64,000 nt of DNA from Argopecten irradians. Its lineage: Eukaryota > Mollusca > Bivalvia > Pectinida > Pectinidae. The number at the start of each line of letters is the position of its first letter. Position 1 is the stretch's first letter. Where the stretch lies: assembly GCF_041381155.1 (NCBI RefSeq), contig NC_091138.1, forward strand, positions 36,449,604 to 36,513,603, written 5' to 3'. Below the pieces are notes generated by a model. That model was given only the letters and a program-made list of their open reading frames with translations. It was not told the origin of the DNA and made no database searches. Shown one piece after another: positions 14,001-26,100 of this stretch. A program made the position numbers and the translations under genes.

Positions 14001-16803
14001 TATAAAAAAAAACTGTTTTCATGGTTCCTCGCGAAAAGTGCTGTAAACTTATTCTTACACAATCAAATTATTGTATTAGCGATCAAAGCCTTACAGAGTC
14101 ACATTTTAGTGCAAAGTGTCGAGTACGAATTGTGCTAAAATATCATATCCGTTAAAATAATTACTCGTGCAGTATAAGAAAGTAATCATACGTTCATGAT
14201 ATGAAGAGATTGCATTTATTTTGTTTATTTCTACAAACCAGTTACGTCACCTACAAGTACTCCAGATGTCCTTACAAACGTCACCATGTCCATCTCTACG
14301 TCTACTCCCATATCAGTGACGTCATCAACCGTAGACCTCAGCAGTACCTCTTCGTCCAGTAAGTGATTCATGTGTATAACGAACAATACATATAAAGAAT
14401 ATAGTAATTCGAGCAAAGTTTTCTAAGTCAAAAATAACATTAAAAATCATGTCGTTTATTAGGATGTCTTTCCTTCCTCATTAAGACACGTATGCGGAAA
14501 AAATTAAGCTGCATATTATATCATACCTTTGCTTATTGTATAGTGATTTGCCAAATATCGCTTTTAAATCTAATTCAATCACATAACGTTTCATGCATAC
14601 ACTACTAACATATTCTGTAACCCATGAGAAGACGCACCATGCTTACATGTAATATAATCAATATGCTCTGGTCTAACGGCCAAACAAAATCCGTTAAATG
14701 GACACTTTTCGTGTTTCGCTAACTTTCATCACTGCTTAAATGGGGTAAGTTCTACCAATTTTTAAATATTTCTGAAAGGCATCTTTGACATTGCCTATCA
14801 TTTGCATTGCAAACATATGATTTGAGAGCCCAAAATTATTATACATCGAACAACGTTCAGATAGTTGCTTTTAACACACATTCGGTAATCAAACAAGAAG
14901 TTGTAACGTTTTGCTAATTCGGGATCAAAGTTTTAACTTTAATTAATACTTTACAGTACGCATGACTAATACTTATTCATATAACTATTGATTATTTACA
15001 TTTAACAATGTTTTACAAATCACTAATATTTTAAAACATGTGTGTGCAAATATCTTTATCGTTGTGAAGCGCTTTGTTGTTTTTGTTAGTTTCAGCAAAT
15101 TGTATCTGGTGATGGAAATACACAAAGGTAATAAGAGTATGAAAGGCGGGTACCTGCTGGCGCATTTACATAAATTGTAAATGAATCAACTTCCATATAA
15201 AAAGTAGACACTAATTGGATTTTACGTGTTCACTTATTTTCGTTAAATACCTTTCTATATACATTTGTCGGTATAACATTATTATTTGGCCACTACAACT
15301 ATGAATATTTTGTCACTGAATGTTGAGAAGCAAGTTAGTTTTTTATGTTCAAAACGTAAATGCCCACTTTTGTCGGTATGATATTGTTAAAGTCTAGTGA
15401 ATTGTTATTATATTACATCACTATTAACATCTAAAAAGTCTATCCAGATATAAAATTAACAATTTATATACATGTGTTATTTCAAACAAATCCAGAAGCT
15501 AGAAGCAATCATTTTTAGTCTTGCTGCGTGAATAGGTTAAAAATGAATTCATGATGATAAAACTTACATGTAAATATGCCGACTCATCATGAGACTTTGT
15601 AAGAGGTTACTCTAGTAATTCTGTCATTTCCTGTAAACCTAGTACCTACTTTATGACAATTTTGTAATCGGTACATTATTTTACAATTGAAACGTAGCTT
15701 GACAATAGACATGAACCTAAATACAGCTTAATATTCTAACATTGCACGGCCATTTTAGAACAATTTAAATGTAAGACATTACAAACCATTCTTTTCACGA
15801 AAACGTTTTGCTTTTGAAACAGGTCTGACTTCTGAGTGTGCGGAGGGATATTTCAAATGCACCAACGCGGAGTGTATTCCTACTTCGTGGGTATGCGATG
15901 GCGAGACGGACTGTCGGACCGGGGAAGACGAAGATAACTGTAAGTCTAGCGTTCTCTTTTTCATAGAACTAATAGAATAGACTTCATCCAAAACACAATT
16001 AAGAAATCCAAACAAAATCGAAAAAGGTCCAAAAATCTAAAACATCTAAATACACGAACCTTAATAATGTGTCTCGGTCGATGAGAACTAGGAAAACCGA
16101 TGATCTTCCCCATAGAAGCGAACGCTCACCTACAGACCAAAAATTCATAGTTGTCTTAAAGACACATCAGGAAAGCCACAAAAAAATGTTCAAAATTTAG
16201 AAGTTGTGCCGTCCGTTAACCTACCACCTCTACTATAACAGGAAACAAACGATTCTCTTGTATTTACAGGTAAACATAGATGCCAAGTTAGTGAATTCCG
16301 ATGCCAATCTGACAACGCATGTATTACGAAACACTGGGTGTGTGATGGAAAATACGACTGCTATGATGGTTCCGACGAATATATGTGTAGTATGTATATT
16401 AAATACCACTATTACACTTTTCTTAATAGTGATTAAAACTGTTTACTGCGAAGAAAGTATTGCAAATGGGAAAAATCCTTATCATTTATGTAATCTGAAT
16501 ACTTCAATGCACGTAATCGTGTTTGACATCACTAAAATTATTGAGTTTTTACATATAAAAAAGTTTAATTTGCGGTATGAAATAATCGGATATTTTGATA
16601 GTATCTGCTCTGGTCACATTATTTTCATGTGTTTTTCTTTAAAGTACGAAGCAGAATTCATTATTGACAATATTTTTATATCACAAATTCACAAGAACTG
16701 AAGGTGTTTTCTGTTTGTTTTAGGGACATCAACAGCAGTGCCACAGGTCTGGAGTACGAATCCATTGTATGATGGATTTTTCTTTAATTCACTTTTGAAA
16801 TAA
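2047..16803 (+). CDS. LRP5/6-like receptor, 3' part (YWTD propeller, EGF, two LDLa), 5' exons outside window
   Basis: Spliced exons: 2047-2277, 2558-2676, 3163-3296, 4570-4720, 13654-13824, 14242-14358, 15823-15939, 16270-16389 and 16724-16803. All have GT-AG borders and compatible phases. The first four encode propeller blades with IYWTDT, MYWTDWG, LYWIDA and IYITSW; the stretch [14 protein letters not shown] and the phrase EPRAIVVNP closely resemble LRP5/6/arrow. Exon 5 is an EGF-like module with six cysteines ([20 protein letters not shown]). Exon 6 is a Ser/Thr-rich linker likely to be O-glycosylated. Exons 7 and 8 are LDLa modules with six cysteines and the calcium-site patterns CDGETDC and [13 protein letters not shown]. 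The last four junctions are all phase 1, as usual for shuffled extracellular modules. The final exon adds about 26 residues to a TAA at 16801 that overlaps an AATAAA (16799-16804). No transmembrane segment is visible, so the product may be secreted, or further exons may exist. An upstream acceptor at 13600 would add 18 residues before the EGF module. Confidence 0.85.
3430..4235. repeat. Intronic repeat with direct and inverted duplications
   Basis: Within the LRP-like intron 3297-4569, a segment of about 54 bp starting gcattttaagaac occurs at 4057-4110 and again at 4149-4202. An inverted copy of part of it lies between them (4114-4146). Two cagtggcgt motifs (3433 and 3582) and a ten-G run near 3460 resemble the ends of DNA transposons, but I could not define element borders. 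Confidence 0.5.
5870..6752. mobile_element. MITE with about 70-bp terminal inverted repeats and a TTCTAGAA-rich core
   Basis: The left end (5870-5940) and right end (6683-6752) are inverted copies: caggtaggg, acctgct, cattgcatgatcgtaaaagg and cgactaaattt occur in both. The interior contains a stretch dense in gttctagaac palindromes (6108-6440) and then a GC-richer segment. No coding potential was seen; a 75-codon frame at 5770-5997 merely crosses the left end. Confidence 0.65.
6108..6440. repeat. Dense array of TTCTAGAA-type palindromes
   Basis: At least ten exact ttctagaa octamers plus many one-base variants occur in about 330 bp, most extended to gttctagaac. Spacing is irregular. The octamer contains the TTCnnGAA dyad bound by heat-shock factor, but adjacent dyads are often three rather than two bases apart, which departs from an ideal contiguous site. 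Confidence 0.7.
6790..7700 (-). mobile_element. Family D satellite-bearing element, inverted and decayed copy
   Basis: Sequences such as ccttgaccttcattcaagg, ggtcaggatgacctatag and cgacttcttctcaa are the reverse complement of the family D copy at 45689-46626. Core units recur roughly every 130-190 bp but are heavily diverged. It lies inside the foldback element of the LRP-like intron. Where it stops toward 7700 is uncertain. Confidence 0.5.
8631..12156. mobile_element. 3.5-kb DNA element with 20-bp inverted ends and TTAA borders
   Basis: The ends are TTAAAGCGAATAGTCGGGCA at 8631 and its inverted counterpart TTAAAGTGAATAGTCGGGCA ending at 12156 (19 of 20 identical). TTAA stands at both borders, as expected for a piggyBac-like target, but no matching transposase was recognised. 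The longest frame (11314-11706, 130 codons) is low-complexity and matches nothing I know. The element lies inside one arm of the foldback element and so is younger than it. Confidence 0.5.
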
Positions 16804-16906
16804 AATATTGATCATATAAATATTTGCTATTTAAATTATTGTTATACTTGTACCATATATCAATGACTGACATGTATAAGTGATCGGCATAATGCAAAAA
16901 ATATTC

Positions 16907-18565
16907 GACAGCCAATCCCGAGCGAAGATTAACATGAAGCATTGACCCAAGTTTCAGACCGACAGTCAATCCCGACCGAAGATGCAGCATTGCTCCAGGT
17001 GAACAAAACATCGACAGTCCATCCCGACCGAAGATGTAGCATTGCTCCAGGTGAACAAAACATCGACAGTCAATCCCGACCGAAGATGTAGCATTGCTCC
17101 AGGTGAACAAAACATCGACAGTCAATCCCGACAGAAGATGTAGCATTGCTCCAGGTGAACAAAACATCGACAGTCAATCCCGACAGAAGATGTAGCATTG
17201 CTCCAGGTGAACAAAACATTGAAAGATCGACAGTCATTCACGAGAGAAGATGCAGCATTGCTCCAGGTTAGCAAATCATCGACAGTCAATCCCGACCGAA
17301 GATGTAGCATTGCTCCAGGTGAACAAAACATCGACAGTCCATCCCGACCGAAGATGCAGCATTGCTCCAGGTGAACAAAAGATCGACAGTCATTCACGAG
17401 AGAAGATGCAGCATTGCTCCAGGTTAGCAAAACATCGACAGTCAATCCCGACCGAAGATGTAGCATTGCTCCAGGTGAACAAAACATCGACAGTCAATCC
17501 CGACAGAAGATGTAGCATTGCTCCAGGTGAACAAAACATCGACAGTCAATCCCGACAGAAGATGTAGCATTGCTCCAGGTGAACAAAACATCGACAGTCA
17601 ATCCCGACCGAAGATGTAGCATTGCTCCAAGTGAACAAAACATCGACAGTCAATCCCGACCGAAGATGTAGCATTGCTCCAGGTGAACAAAACATCGACA
17701 GTCAATCCCGACAGAAGATGAAGCATTGCTCCAGGTGAACAAACCATCGACAGTCAATCCCGACCGGCGATGTAGCATTGCTCCAGGTGAACAAAACATC
17801 GACAGTCAATCCCGTCAGAAGATGAAGCATTGCTCCAGGTGAACAAACCATCGACAGTCAATCCCGACCGGCGATGTAGCATTGCTCCAGGTGAACAAAA
17901 CATCGACAGTCAATCCCGTCAGAAGATGTAGCATTGCTCCATGTGAACAAAACATCGACAGTCCATCCCGACCGAAGATGTAGCATTGCTCCAGGTGAAC
18001 AAAACATCGACAGTCAATCCCGACAGAAGATGTAGCATTGCTCCAGGTGAACAAAACATCGACAGTCAATCCCGACCGAAGATGTAGCATTGCTCCAGGT
18101 GAACAAAAGATCGACAGTCATTCACGAGAGAAGATGCAGCATTGCTCCAGGTTAGCAAATCATCGACAGTCAATCCCGACAGAAGATGTAGCATTGATCC
18201 AGGTTAGCAAAAGATCGACAGTCAATCCCGACAGAAGATGCATCATTGCTCCAGATTAGCAAATGATCGACAGTCAATCCTGATAGAAGATGCAGCATTG
18301 CTTTAGGTTAGCAAAAGAAGATACAGCATTGCTCCAGGTTAGCACAAGATCGACAGCAAATCCCGAGAGAAGATGCAGCATTGTTCCAGATAATGATAAG
18401 CACTAGATCGACAACCAATCCCGAGAGAAGATGCAGTATTGTTCAAGATTAAGCACTAGATCGACAACCAATGCCGAGAGAATGATGTAACATTGCTTCA
18501 GATAATGATAAGCACTAGATCGACAACTAATCCCGAGAGAAGAAGTAGTATTGCTCCATTAGATC
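16907..18565. repeat. 52-bp minisatellite, about 31 copies
   Basis: The unit reads gacagtcaatcccgaccgaa, then gatgtagcattgctcc, then aggtgaacaaaacatc, 52 bp in all. Copies in the middle are nearly identical; both edges are more diverged (18300-18565 has spacer changes). It starts about 100 bp after the LRP-like stop codon. Because 52 is not a multiple of three, the reading frame rotates from copy to copy, so the 70-130-codon frames on both strands are artefacts. Confidence 0.9.
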
Positions 18566-18920
18566 GACAGCCAATCCATCATCCGTCAACATTTCCTTTT
18601 AACCACAAATAGTCAGAGTTCTGCATCAATTGTAACTAAATCTGACAATAAACATCTTTAAGGCAAAGGGATCAGTGTTAGTATAAATCTTACTTCTGGC
18701 TTACGTTTTAGTAAAAATGTATACGAGAATCCAGGTTATCGCCATTAAAGGATTGACATAAGGGCAATGATAAGGGACATCTGGGGTAACAATTTATGTT
18801 GTACTTCCACTGAGCAAAAATAGGACATTTAAAAAAACAGGGCAACGAAAATTGGTATCTGGGATGAACATGGGGTGCTGAACTTTTACAAAATAAAGCA
18901 TAAGGGCCTACTTTTTAGAA
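18566..18920. other. Intergenic spacer after the minisatellite
   Basis: This stretch separates the 52-bp array from the family F fragment. It is AT-rich with no long frame, splice-supported exon or clear repeat. It lies between the convergent 3' ends of the LRP-like gene and ALG1. Confidence 0.4.
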
Positions 18921-19260
18921 ACAAGAGGCCCGAGGATCTTAACGGTCATCTGACAACATTGACAACAGTAGTATAGGACATTTTTGAATTTGTCCACGAT
19001 CTAAGTATTGGAAGTCTGTATACAACGTTTCATTAAGCTCGGTGAATATTTACTCAAATAATCGATTGCAAGAAAATGTTGTGACAGACGATGGATAAAA
19101 GAAAAATTTATATCAAGGGCAAAACATTGGACACGCAACTTTAAAATTGCAAAATTAGGTCACCGTGACCTACATGATAACGTGTAAGGATAACTTAAGG
19201 AAATGATTTGACATACTATCATGATAGAAGTCGCAGCACTGCTCTGGACTAGCACTTTAA
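18921..19260 (+). mobile_element. Fragment of a satellite-bearing element (family F) related to the 52-bp array
   Basis: It starts acaagaggcccgaggatc followed by ttaacggtcatctgac, the shared 5' design of these elements. At 19227-19256 it contains agaagtcgcagcactgctc, which resembles part of the 52-bp unit next door (agaagatgcagcattgctcc). The 3' end could not be placed. Confidence 0.45.
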
Positions 19261-20160
19261 AGTGAGAAAACTTGTTTCAAACTAGAAATAATATGTGGAT
19301 TCTTGAATTCTGACATATACAAACATAATCTGGTAACTGTTCCTGTTTAAGGAACCGTAATGACCTATTTGGAGAAAATGTAAGAAATGTCAATAGCGAT
19401 GTTATTTGTGTCAACTATACAGCATTACGAAGTGGGCATGATTTTCCAACAGTTCTTTCAGTTCTTGCTTTGTTTTACCAGGTTTATCAAAAACCACTGT
19501 TTTTATCAGAATACAATGTTTCAGGATTTTTTTTTCAGGATTTGATAAAGTTTTCGGAAAAATACTTGCTTCATGGTACAGTGTTTTTGTGTTTGTTTGT
19601 TTGATTTCCATTAATAACATTTTCACTGCAACCCTACTACATAACCTTAGCAGTGAACTGCCATCTGCTTACTTTGACGTTACAATTGTCAAGTCGGCAA
19701 TCACGGAAAATGGCTGGTTTGTCCTTGAAGATAATAAAAGTATTCATTATTAATGCGAAATCTCTCTCGAGATTTTATTATAAAATTGTTGTCTTATGAA
19801 AATACAAGCATTAAACAACATTCAGTTAACAATTATTGGAGCATAAACGCCAACTAGACAACAGCAAATTCCACATGAAGCCCTTCATTAAATTTGCAGT
19901 TGTCCAGTTGGCATTCATACTCCAATAATTGTCAATTGAATGCAGTCCAATGCTTACTGGGTTATCAACAGCAATTAAGTACATGGTAACTGCCCAACCT
20001 GGTCTTGACTTCCTAACCAACATATAATGGTCCAATGTCAAGTTCCTAACTTTTTTTTGAAAATAACTCCAACAAGTTTTTACTGATCAACAGAATAGCA
20101 ATATTTTTACTGCAAAATACAGATCATTATAAAAGGACTATGATTGCATACCAAGTTGAA
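19261..20160. other. 3' flank of ALG1, with a short palindrome
   Basis: This is the downstream region of ALG1 on the minus strand. An imperfect inverted repeat with arms caattattggagcat and atactccaataattg spans 19830-19932. A minus-strand AATAAA (reading tttatt on the plus strand near 19771) is a possible polyadenylation signal. Two 71-codon frames here (19411-19626 and 19826-20041) show no recognisable domain. Confidence 0.4.
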
Positions 20161-23100
20161 TTATCTTTTCTTCTTGTCTTTTTTATGCTGTTTCAACAAA
20201 GGGAGAACTGTTCTTTTCCAATTATCATGCCAACGAATTGCTTGAAAAGATTTCAGATTGCTTCGCATTTTCTTCAATGTTTTTTGGTCATCGGGGAAGG
20301 CTTCTAATAGTTCCTGAAATAGAAAAGAAGAATGAAAATAATATTAAATCAAACAAATCATACTTATTAGCTTCCATATGGTTATAGATAAAATTCTATA
20401 TGATTTGTGACTTTATTTTGAGTATATATTACAGTAGGTTTTAAAACCTTCACACAAATGATATCTATTGCGACTGCAGACTGTTGACCTTACCTGTAAT
20501 TGGGTACACAGTTCCTGACTGTTTTTAAAAATCAGGCCACTATGACCAGGTTTTACAAGCTCTGACAAACTGGAAGGTAAAACAAATAATAATTTGGGAT
20601 GTGTCTAGATAAATCACGGCTACAAACATCATTTAATATACAAAGCACAGTCAACTCTCGATTTCGTAAAGTCAAAATGGTCAATTTTTCTGAGTACACA
20701 AGCTGATAATGTTTTTTTTTGTAGATTCTTTAATTTTGGTTAATACACATTAAGCAAAGTCTCTAATGTATCAAACACAGTGTATTTACAAAGACTATCT
20801 CACTTAAACATACTAAGAATAGCCCACATGTTCAGGGTCGAAATACGTGGACCCAGGTTTAACTGAATAATGTAGGCAACAATTAGTAAATTACCATACA
20901 GGTACTGTTCAATTTTTTTCCCTCAAGGAACTGGCTTTCTACCATGGAAACCCTTGCTGGTATATCCTAAAATGACCATAGCTGTACTATATTATCACAA
21001 TAAAATAACTCAAATAAATAACTTAAAATTTAAGTGTATCTTTACAAGTCTGTTTCCCTTTCTGAAATCCTCTCAACTAAGAGATACATAACATGGCTAC
21101 AAGCAAGATTCACTTACAAAAAACATCACTGAAATCAAACAAAGTCTGTGATATATGTGAAGACTAGTTGGGACGATAATCTTACCAAGGGTATTGGACA
21201 GCACAAACTGGAAGACCACAACCAAACATATCAACAACTTTCATAGGAAGGTCAAGGCCACTTGAAGATTTGTGAAGGCACACACCAAGGTCGGCGGATC
21301 CTGAAGGTCAAGTACAAATAAAGCTAAGTTAAGCCGTTTTTAAATGTTGAGTCTATTCCACTTTGTCAATTAATATGGTAGCTGTAGCATTTAATTGTCT
21401 GAAAATGACCTTTGCATAAAATTTTAATATTTCTGTGTTACCCTGGAATCAAGCCTTTAGTTTAGTGTAATGAGCTCAGAGACTCCAGACATACTTATAT
21501 TCCAAGTTTGCCTGGTCCAGCTCTTTGTCAGAAAAAAATCCAGAAACACACAAAACCTTAATCATGACAACACTGCTGCTCCAATGAGAACACCTATCCC
21601 TATGATTTATACTGCCTTCCTCACACTACAGGGGACACAGAACCCATAGTAAAGCAAATCTGTTGAAACTTGTCTGGTTCAAATATTTAGTTTCCTCATC
21701 AATAAGCGTTTTAAGAGGAGTAGGATATCAATGCGGATTCTGCACAATTACATAAAGTATGTTTCTGACTCCCAAAAACCAGATTTCACTCTTCAGTTTA
21801 AAATGTCTATCAGCCATATGTTTTGACTCTTACAGATTTCTGAGAAATAGTAATTTGTCTTCTGAAACTGCTTAAAGTCAAGAGTAAACTCGATGTCTTG
21901 ACAGGTGATTGGTATTCTATGAATCAAAGTACTGTGGGTACTGAAACACAATCTGGGTAGAATTGTACTCACCTAAAAGAACTGGATAGTCCTCTGCCTC
22001 CAGCCAAGGTAGACAGAAGTGTATATGTTTCCATGTCATGCTTTCAATTTCTTGGCTATAAAACTCTTTTTGTGGTCCCTTACCTAAACACCATATCAAG
22101 AGTGAAAGATTACCTGATGATCTATCGGATAATGTGCCAAAACAAATAAGCTCATTGATAAGGAATTTAGTTTTACCAAAGCACCATTGGTGTAAAATAT
22201 TTTATAATTCTAAACATTTTCTTCAGGACGGTTTATGCAAGAATATTTGTTAAACATCCTAAGTGAATATTTCATGCGAGACATTGTGATGAAGAGCTGT
22301 ACACCTTTATTGGACAAACTCACAGGTAGCAATAGTCTGACGAAAGTGACGGTATACACATTCCATTAATGAACGGCCTGGGCACAGTTTCATGAACATT
22401 CCTTAACTTTTCCATAGGAAAGCATTAAAGATTTAAAGGAAGGCTTCTTAGCTTAAGGGGGTTTCCTTAACTTCAGTAATGCTTTCCTATGGAGAATTTT
22501 AAGTTAAGGAATGTTCATGAAACTGGGCCCTGAAAACCTAGAGCAGCCATTTCATTAGCAGCACAAATCAATGTCTAAAGACAAAAGAATAAATAGGGCA
22601 GAATATTAATCAATTTGCTTCCATTTAATTGTATACAAACCTGTTATTACACATAATATATCTGGCATTCCTTTGTGTGGATCTTTTGAAGCCACAACTT
22701 CATATTCTGGAAAAGAGAAATCCACACTCACATTTTAAATGTGAAAAATAAACAAGAGTCCTAGAGGGTCTATATCACTCCCCTGGTTCATTTAGTAATT
22801 ATCACCAAAACTCTTACTTACAGCTAGAAATAGCCAAATTGATCCCATTTGGCCCCGCCTCTCAGACCCCAGGGGGTCAGCCAGACCATTTGTACAAATT
22901 TGAATCCTCATCCCATAAGGATGCTATCAATGTAATATGAGTGCTATCTAATTATCAGTTTCAGAGAAGTCATTTATATGGAAATAGCCAAATTTGCCCC
23001 TTTTGGGCTCATCCTTCAGGCCCCCAGGGGATCAGTCAGACCATTTGTACAATTAGAGTCACATCCCAATATGGATATAACCAGTCAAATTTTGTTAAAT

Positions 23101-26100
23101 TCTGACAAGGAGTACTAGTTATGAGGAAAAGTATCACATAAATTCACATTGGTCCTTTGGACAACGTGAGGTAACAAAAAGCCCAAAGAGCCAACATTGC
23201 TTACCTTGATATTACAGATATCTTATGAACTTAGTTTTAAACCTGGACAGTAGTGATATTTCAATTGGAAAGATAAATGAATATAAATATACAAATGTTT
23301 TACTTACTTTGCAAAGTTTTTAATAAAATTCCAAAATCTTCATCTTCTGTAAAATGAATGAAAAGAAAATGTTCAAAAATGAAACAGTAATCATAAAATC
23401 AACTAAAATTATTGTTATAATGTTTAAATTACAATATCCAAGCACTCCAGCCGATTCCTTACCAAAGAAATAAATAATGGGATTTTAAGTGGAGGGGTCT
23501 TATTACTGAAAGTAGGAATAAAATTTTTCAAATCACAGATTGGATTTTCAGCAAATGAAATCTAGAACTGTTGTCCAGTAGACCAGACTACATCCAACCC
23601 CATTTTGTAACAAAGTGGCGTGACTCTGAAAAAGGGGTAATGTATTGTGTTCCGATATATATGAGATTATACACACATTTATACTGTATAAGGATAATTG
23701 CTGCCAAGTTTCTTTAAAATACCTCCAGTAGTTAAGTTGGTCGTTGTACCTACAGACGGACGAACGAACAAACAACCTTTATCCAGTATCCCCCCATTTT
23801 TTACCGGATTAAAATAAAGTAACAGTGTGAATACATTTGTTTGAATGTTATTTGGCATCAACCACATGTTTCTCTTACAGAGGATTTTTTTCTTGTGAAC
23901 AAGCTGAGATTTAAATATGTAGGTTCAATCTTTTACAATTGAATACACACGATTGTTTCACCCCTTTGTTTCCTCCACAGAATCTTTTGCTTCGGCAATT
24001 GGTGATTTTTTAAGGATATACCGTATTAACTAACTTAAAAGTTTTCAGAGAAAACCAAAATCTACTGACTAGACATTTGCATCTCTAGCTTGGAACACAA
24101 GATACAATATAACAGTACCAGCATTCCATTCCATGAAATCTATAGATGAATAAATATACAAACTCAGAACTTGCCTGTCCAGCTGGTGCTGCTCACTACA
24201 AGTGCGGGACGGTCATTTCGGTACTGGATTTTTCCAGACGCTGACCGGTATGTAAACACTGTAGAATCTTTTTCTCGCTCATTTCTGTAATAAAAGAAAA
24301 ACCTTTCTTGTGTAATGAAGTACTGAATTGTTTCACAAGGAATAATGCATCCAAGAATATTGATGTTACAAGGATAATATATTATGATGATTCTAAAACT
24401 GAAACAGGAGCTTCATACTTTAATATATTAATTACAGCTTATTAATGCTAGTATTAGAGTTTCTGATATGAGCTTATTAAAAAATAAACAACAATACCAT
24501 TTGTATATCATGAAAAAATAGTATAATGATATATTGATGAGGAAGTTTTCATGAAGATTTTATGAGTGAACTATATCTAAAGAAAAGGATTAATTATAAG
24601 AATCTATTTTCTGACAATTTGAACAAATTTTTTTTTTCCAAAGAAATAAAAATATCAAGTTATCACAATATCAGTCATTGATGATGATTCGGTACTACAT
24701 GCAGTTAGATATCACGATACGATACAATTTGATATATCACTGTAGCACTTATTAATAACTACAATTCAGTTCCTAAGTTTGCATATTTTTTTTTATTCAA
24801 ATCGCACATTTTTTTACTCAAATCTCAAATCTTACCTGCTACCAAATATAGGATAGGCCAAAGATAAACGACTAAACAGATCATGTCTCTCCTCCACTGT
24901 AGCTTCTTGAAAAATTTCAGCTGGTCTATCGTAGAGTGTCTCAGCACTGAAATAAAGGATGATTTCCTTTTAGATTTCTGACGGGATGATAGCCATTCGG
25001 GTAGATAGCATGCTGTGTTTAACACTTCCTTGTAGTTTATCACTAGCACTGTAGCATAAGTGTTTGTATTATTACATGGGTAGGGGGTGGTTTTTGCTCT
25101 GTCCTATCTTATTTGCTTTATGTCTCAAAACTTTTTTTTTTTTTTTTAACAGCAGATGTGTGACAATTATCAAGCAAAATATATAATTTTCAAAATAATC
25201 CCAATTGATGCGGATTTTTCGCAACATGTCTATATAACATTTACTCTATGAGTAAGTACGATGATTACCTTATACCCCAAGTTCTTAAATCTTCTCGCAT
25301 TGCTTTTGTAACACAGATATTAGCTTTGGAAAATCTGCCAAATAGCTTCTCATACCTGAAACAAATTACCACTGGTTTATTACCAGATCAGATGTTTTTG
25401 GCCCAAGATAAAAAAAATGTCATACAATGACAGATAAATATACCAGCATTATAGGTATGCATATATTTTTTTTCTGTTAAAATAATAATAACACATTGTC
25501 AAACCCAAATAGGATATACAAATTCATAAAATGCTTTACTTTAAAAAGGGAGCTAATTCATCTGTTAAAATATGGCTGATAAATCTATGCAATACAAACT
25601 CTTTTGTCTGTAAACTTTTAAAAATTAAATCTCAATTATTTCAATGCTAAATAATATCTCCTCTGAAAACATCATGATCATCACAAATATGTGCACTGTC
25701 TATGATACTTTGAATCAAACAATGCCTTCGAGAAAAGTAAGTTGATGTTATAATGTTGTATTATGTATCAAAGCTATATCACATTAAAATCTCATATTTA
25801 CCATTTAGAAAATTTCACCAGGGGATGGTTATTGCCGAGAGAAAGAGCCAGTATAGTAAATCCATAGTTATGCCAGTCTGTAATGAGAACACTGCCCCGC
25901 AGTAAACAAACAACCAGTGCAACAAACATTGTTGGAATGGACGGTGGATTCTGAAAACATGGGAAAATCACACTCTTAGTCTTAGAAAATTGAATGAAAA
26001 GTAAAACTGTGTATAAAGTTCACATTAATATCATTGGTATACAATTTGATGAAAAGCAAAACATGTATCATGTGGATCAATCTGATTAAAATCAGCTGTT

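Noticed and set aside
16784-18259. Overlapping frames of 73-127 codons on both strands
   Set aside because: They arise from the 52-bp repeat; the frame rotates each copy and the frames exist on both strands.
16907-18565. CRISPR-like regular repeats
   Set aside because: Units are contiguous with no unique spacers, and the genome is eukaryotic.
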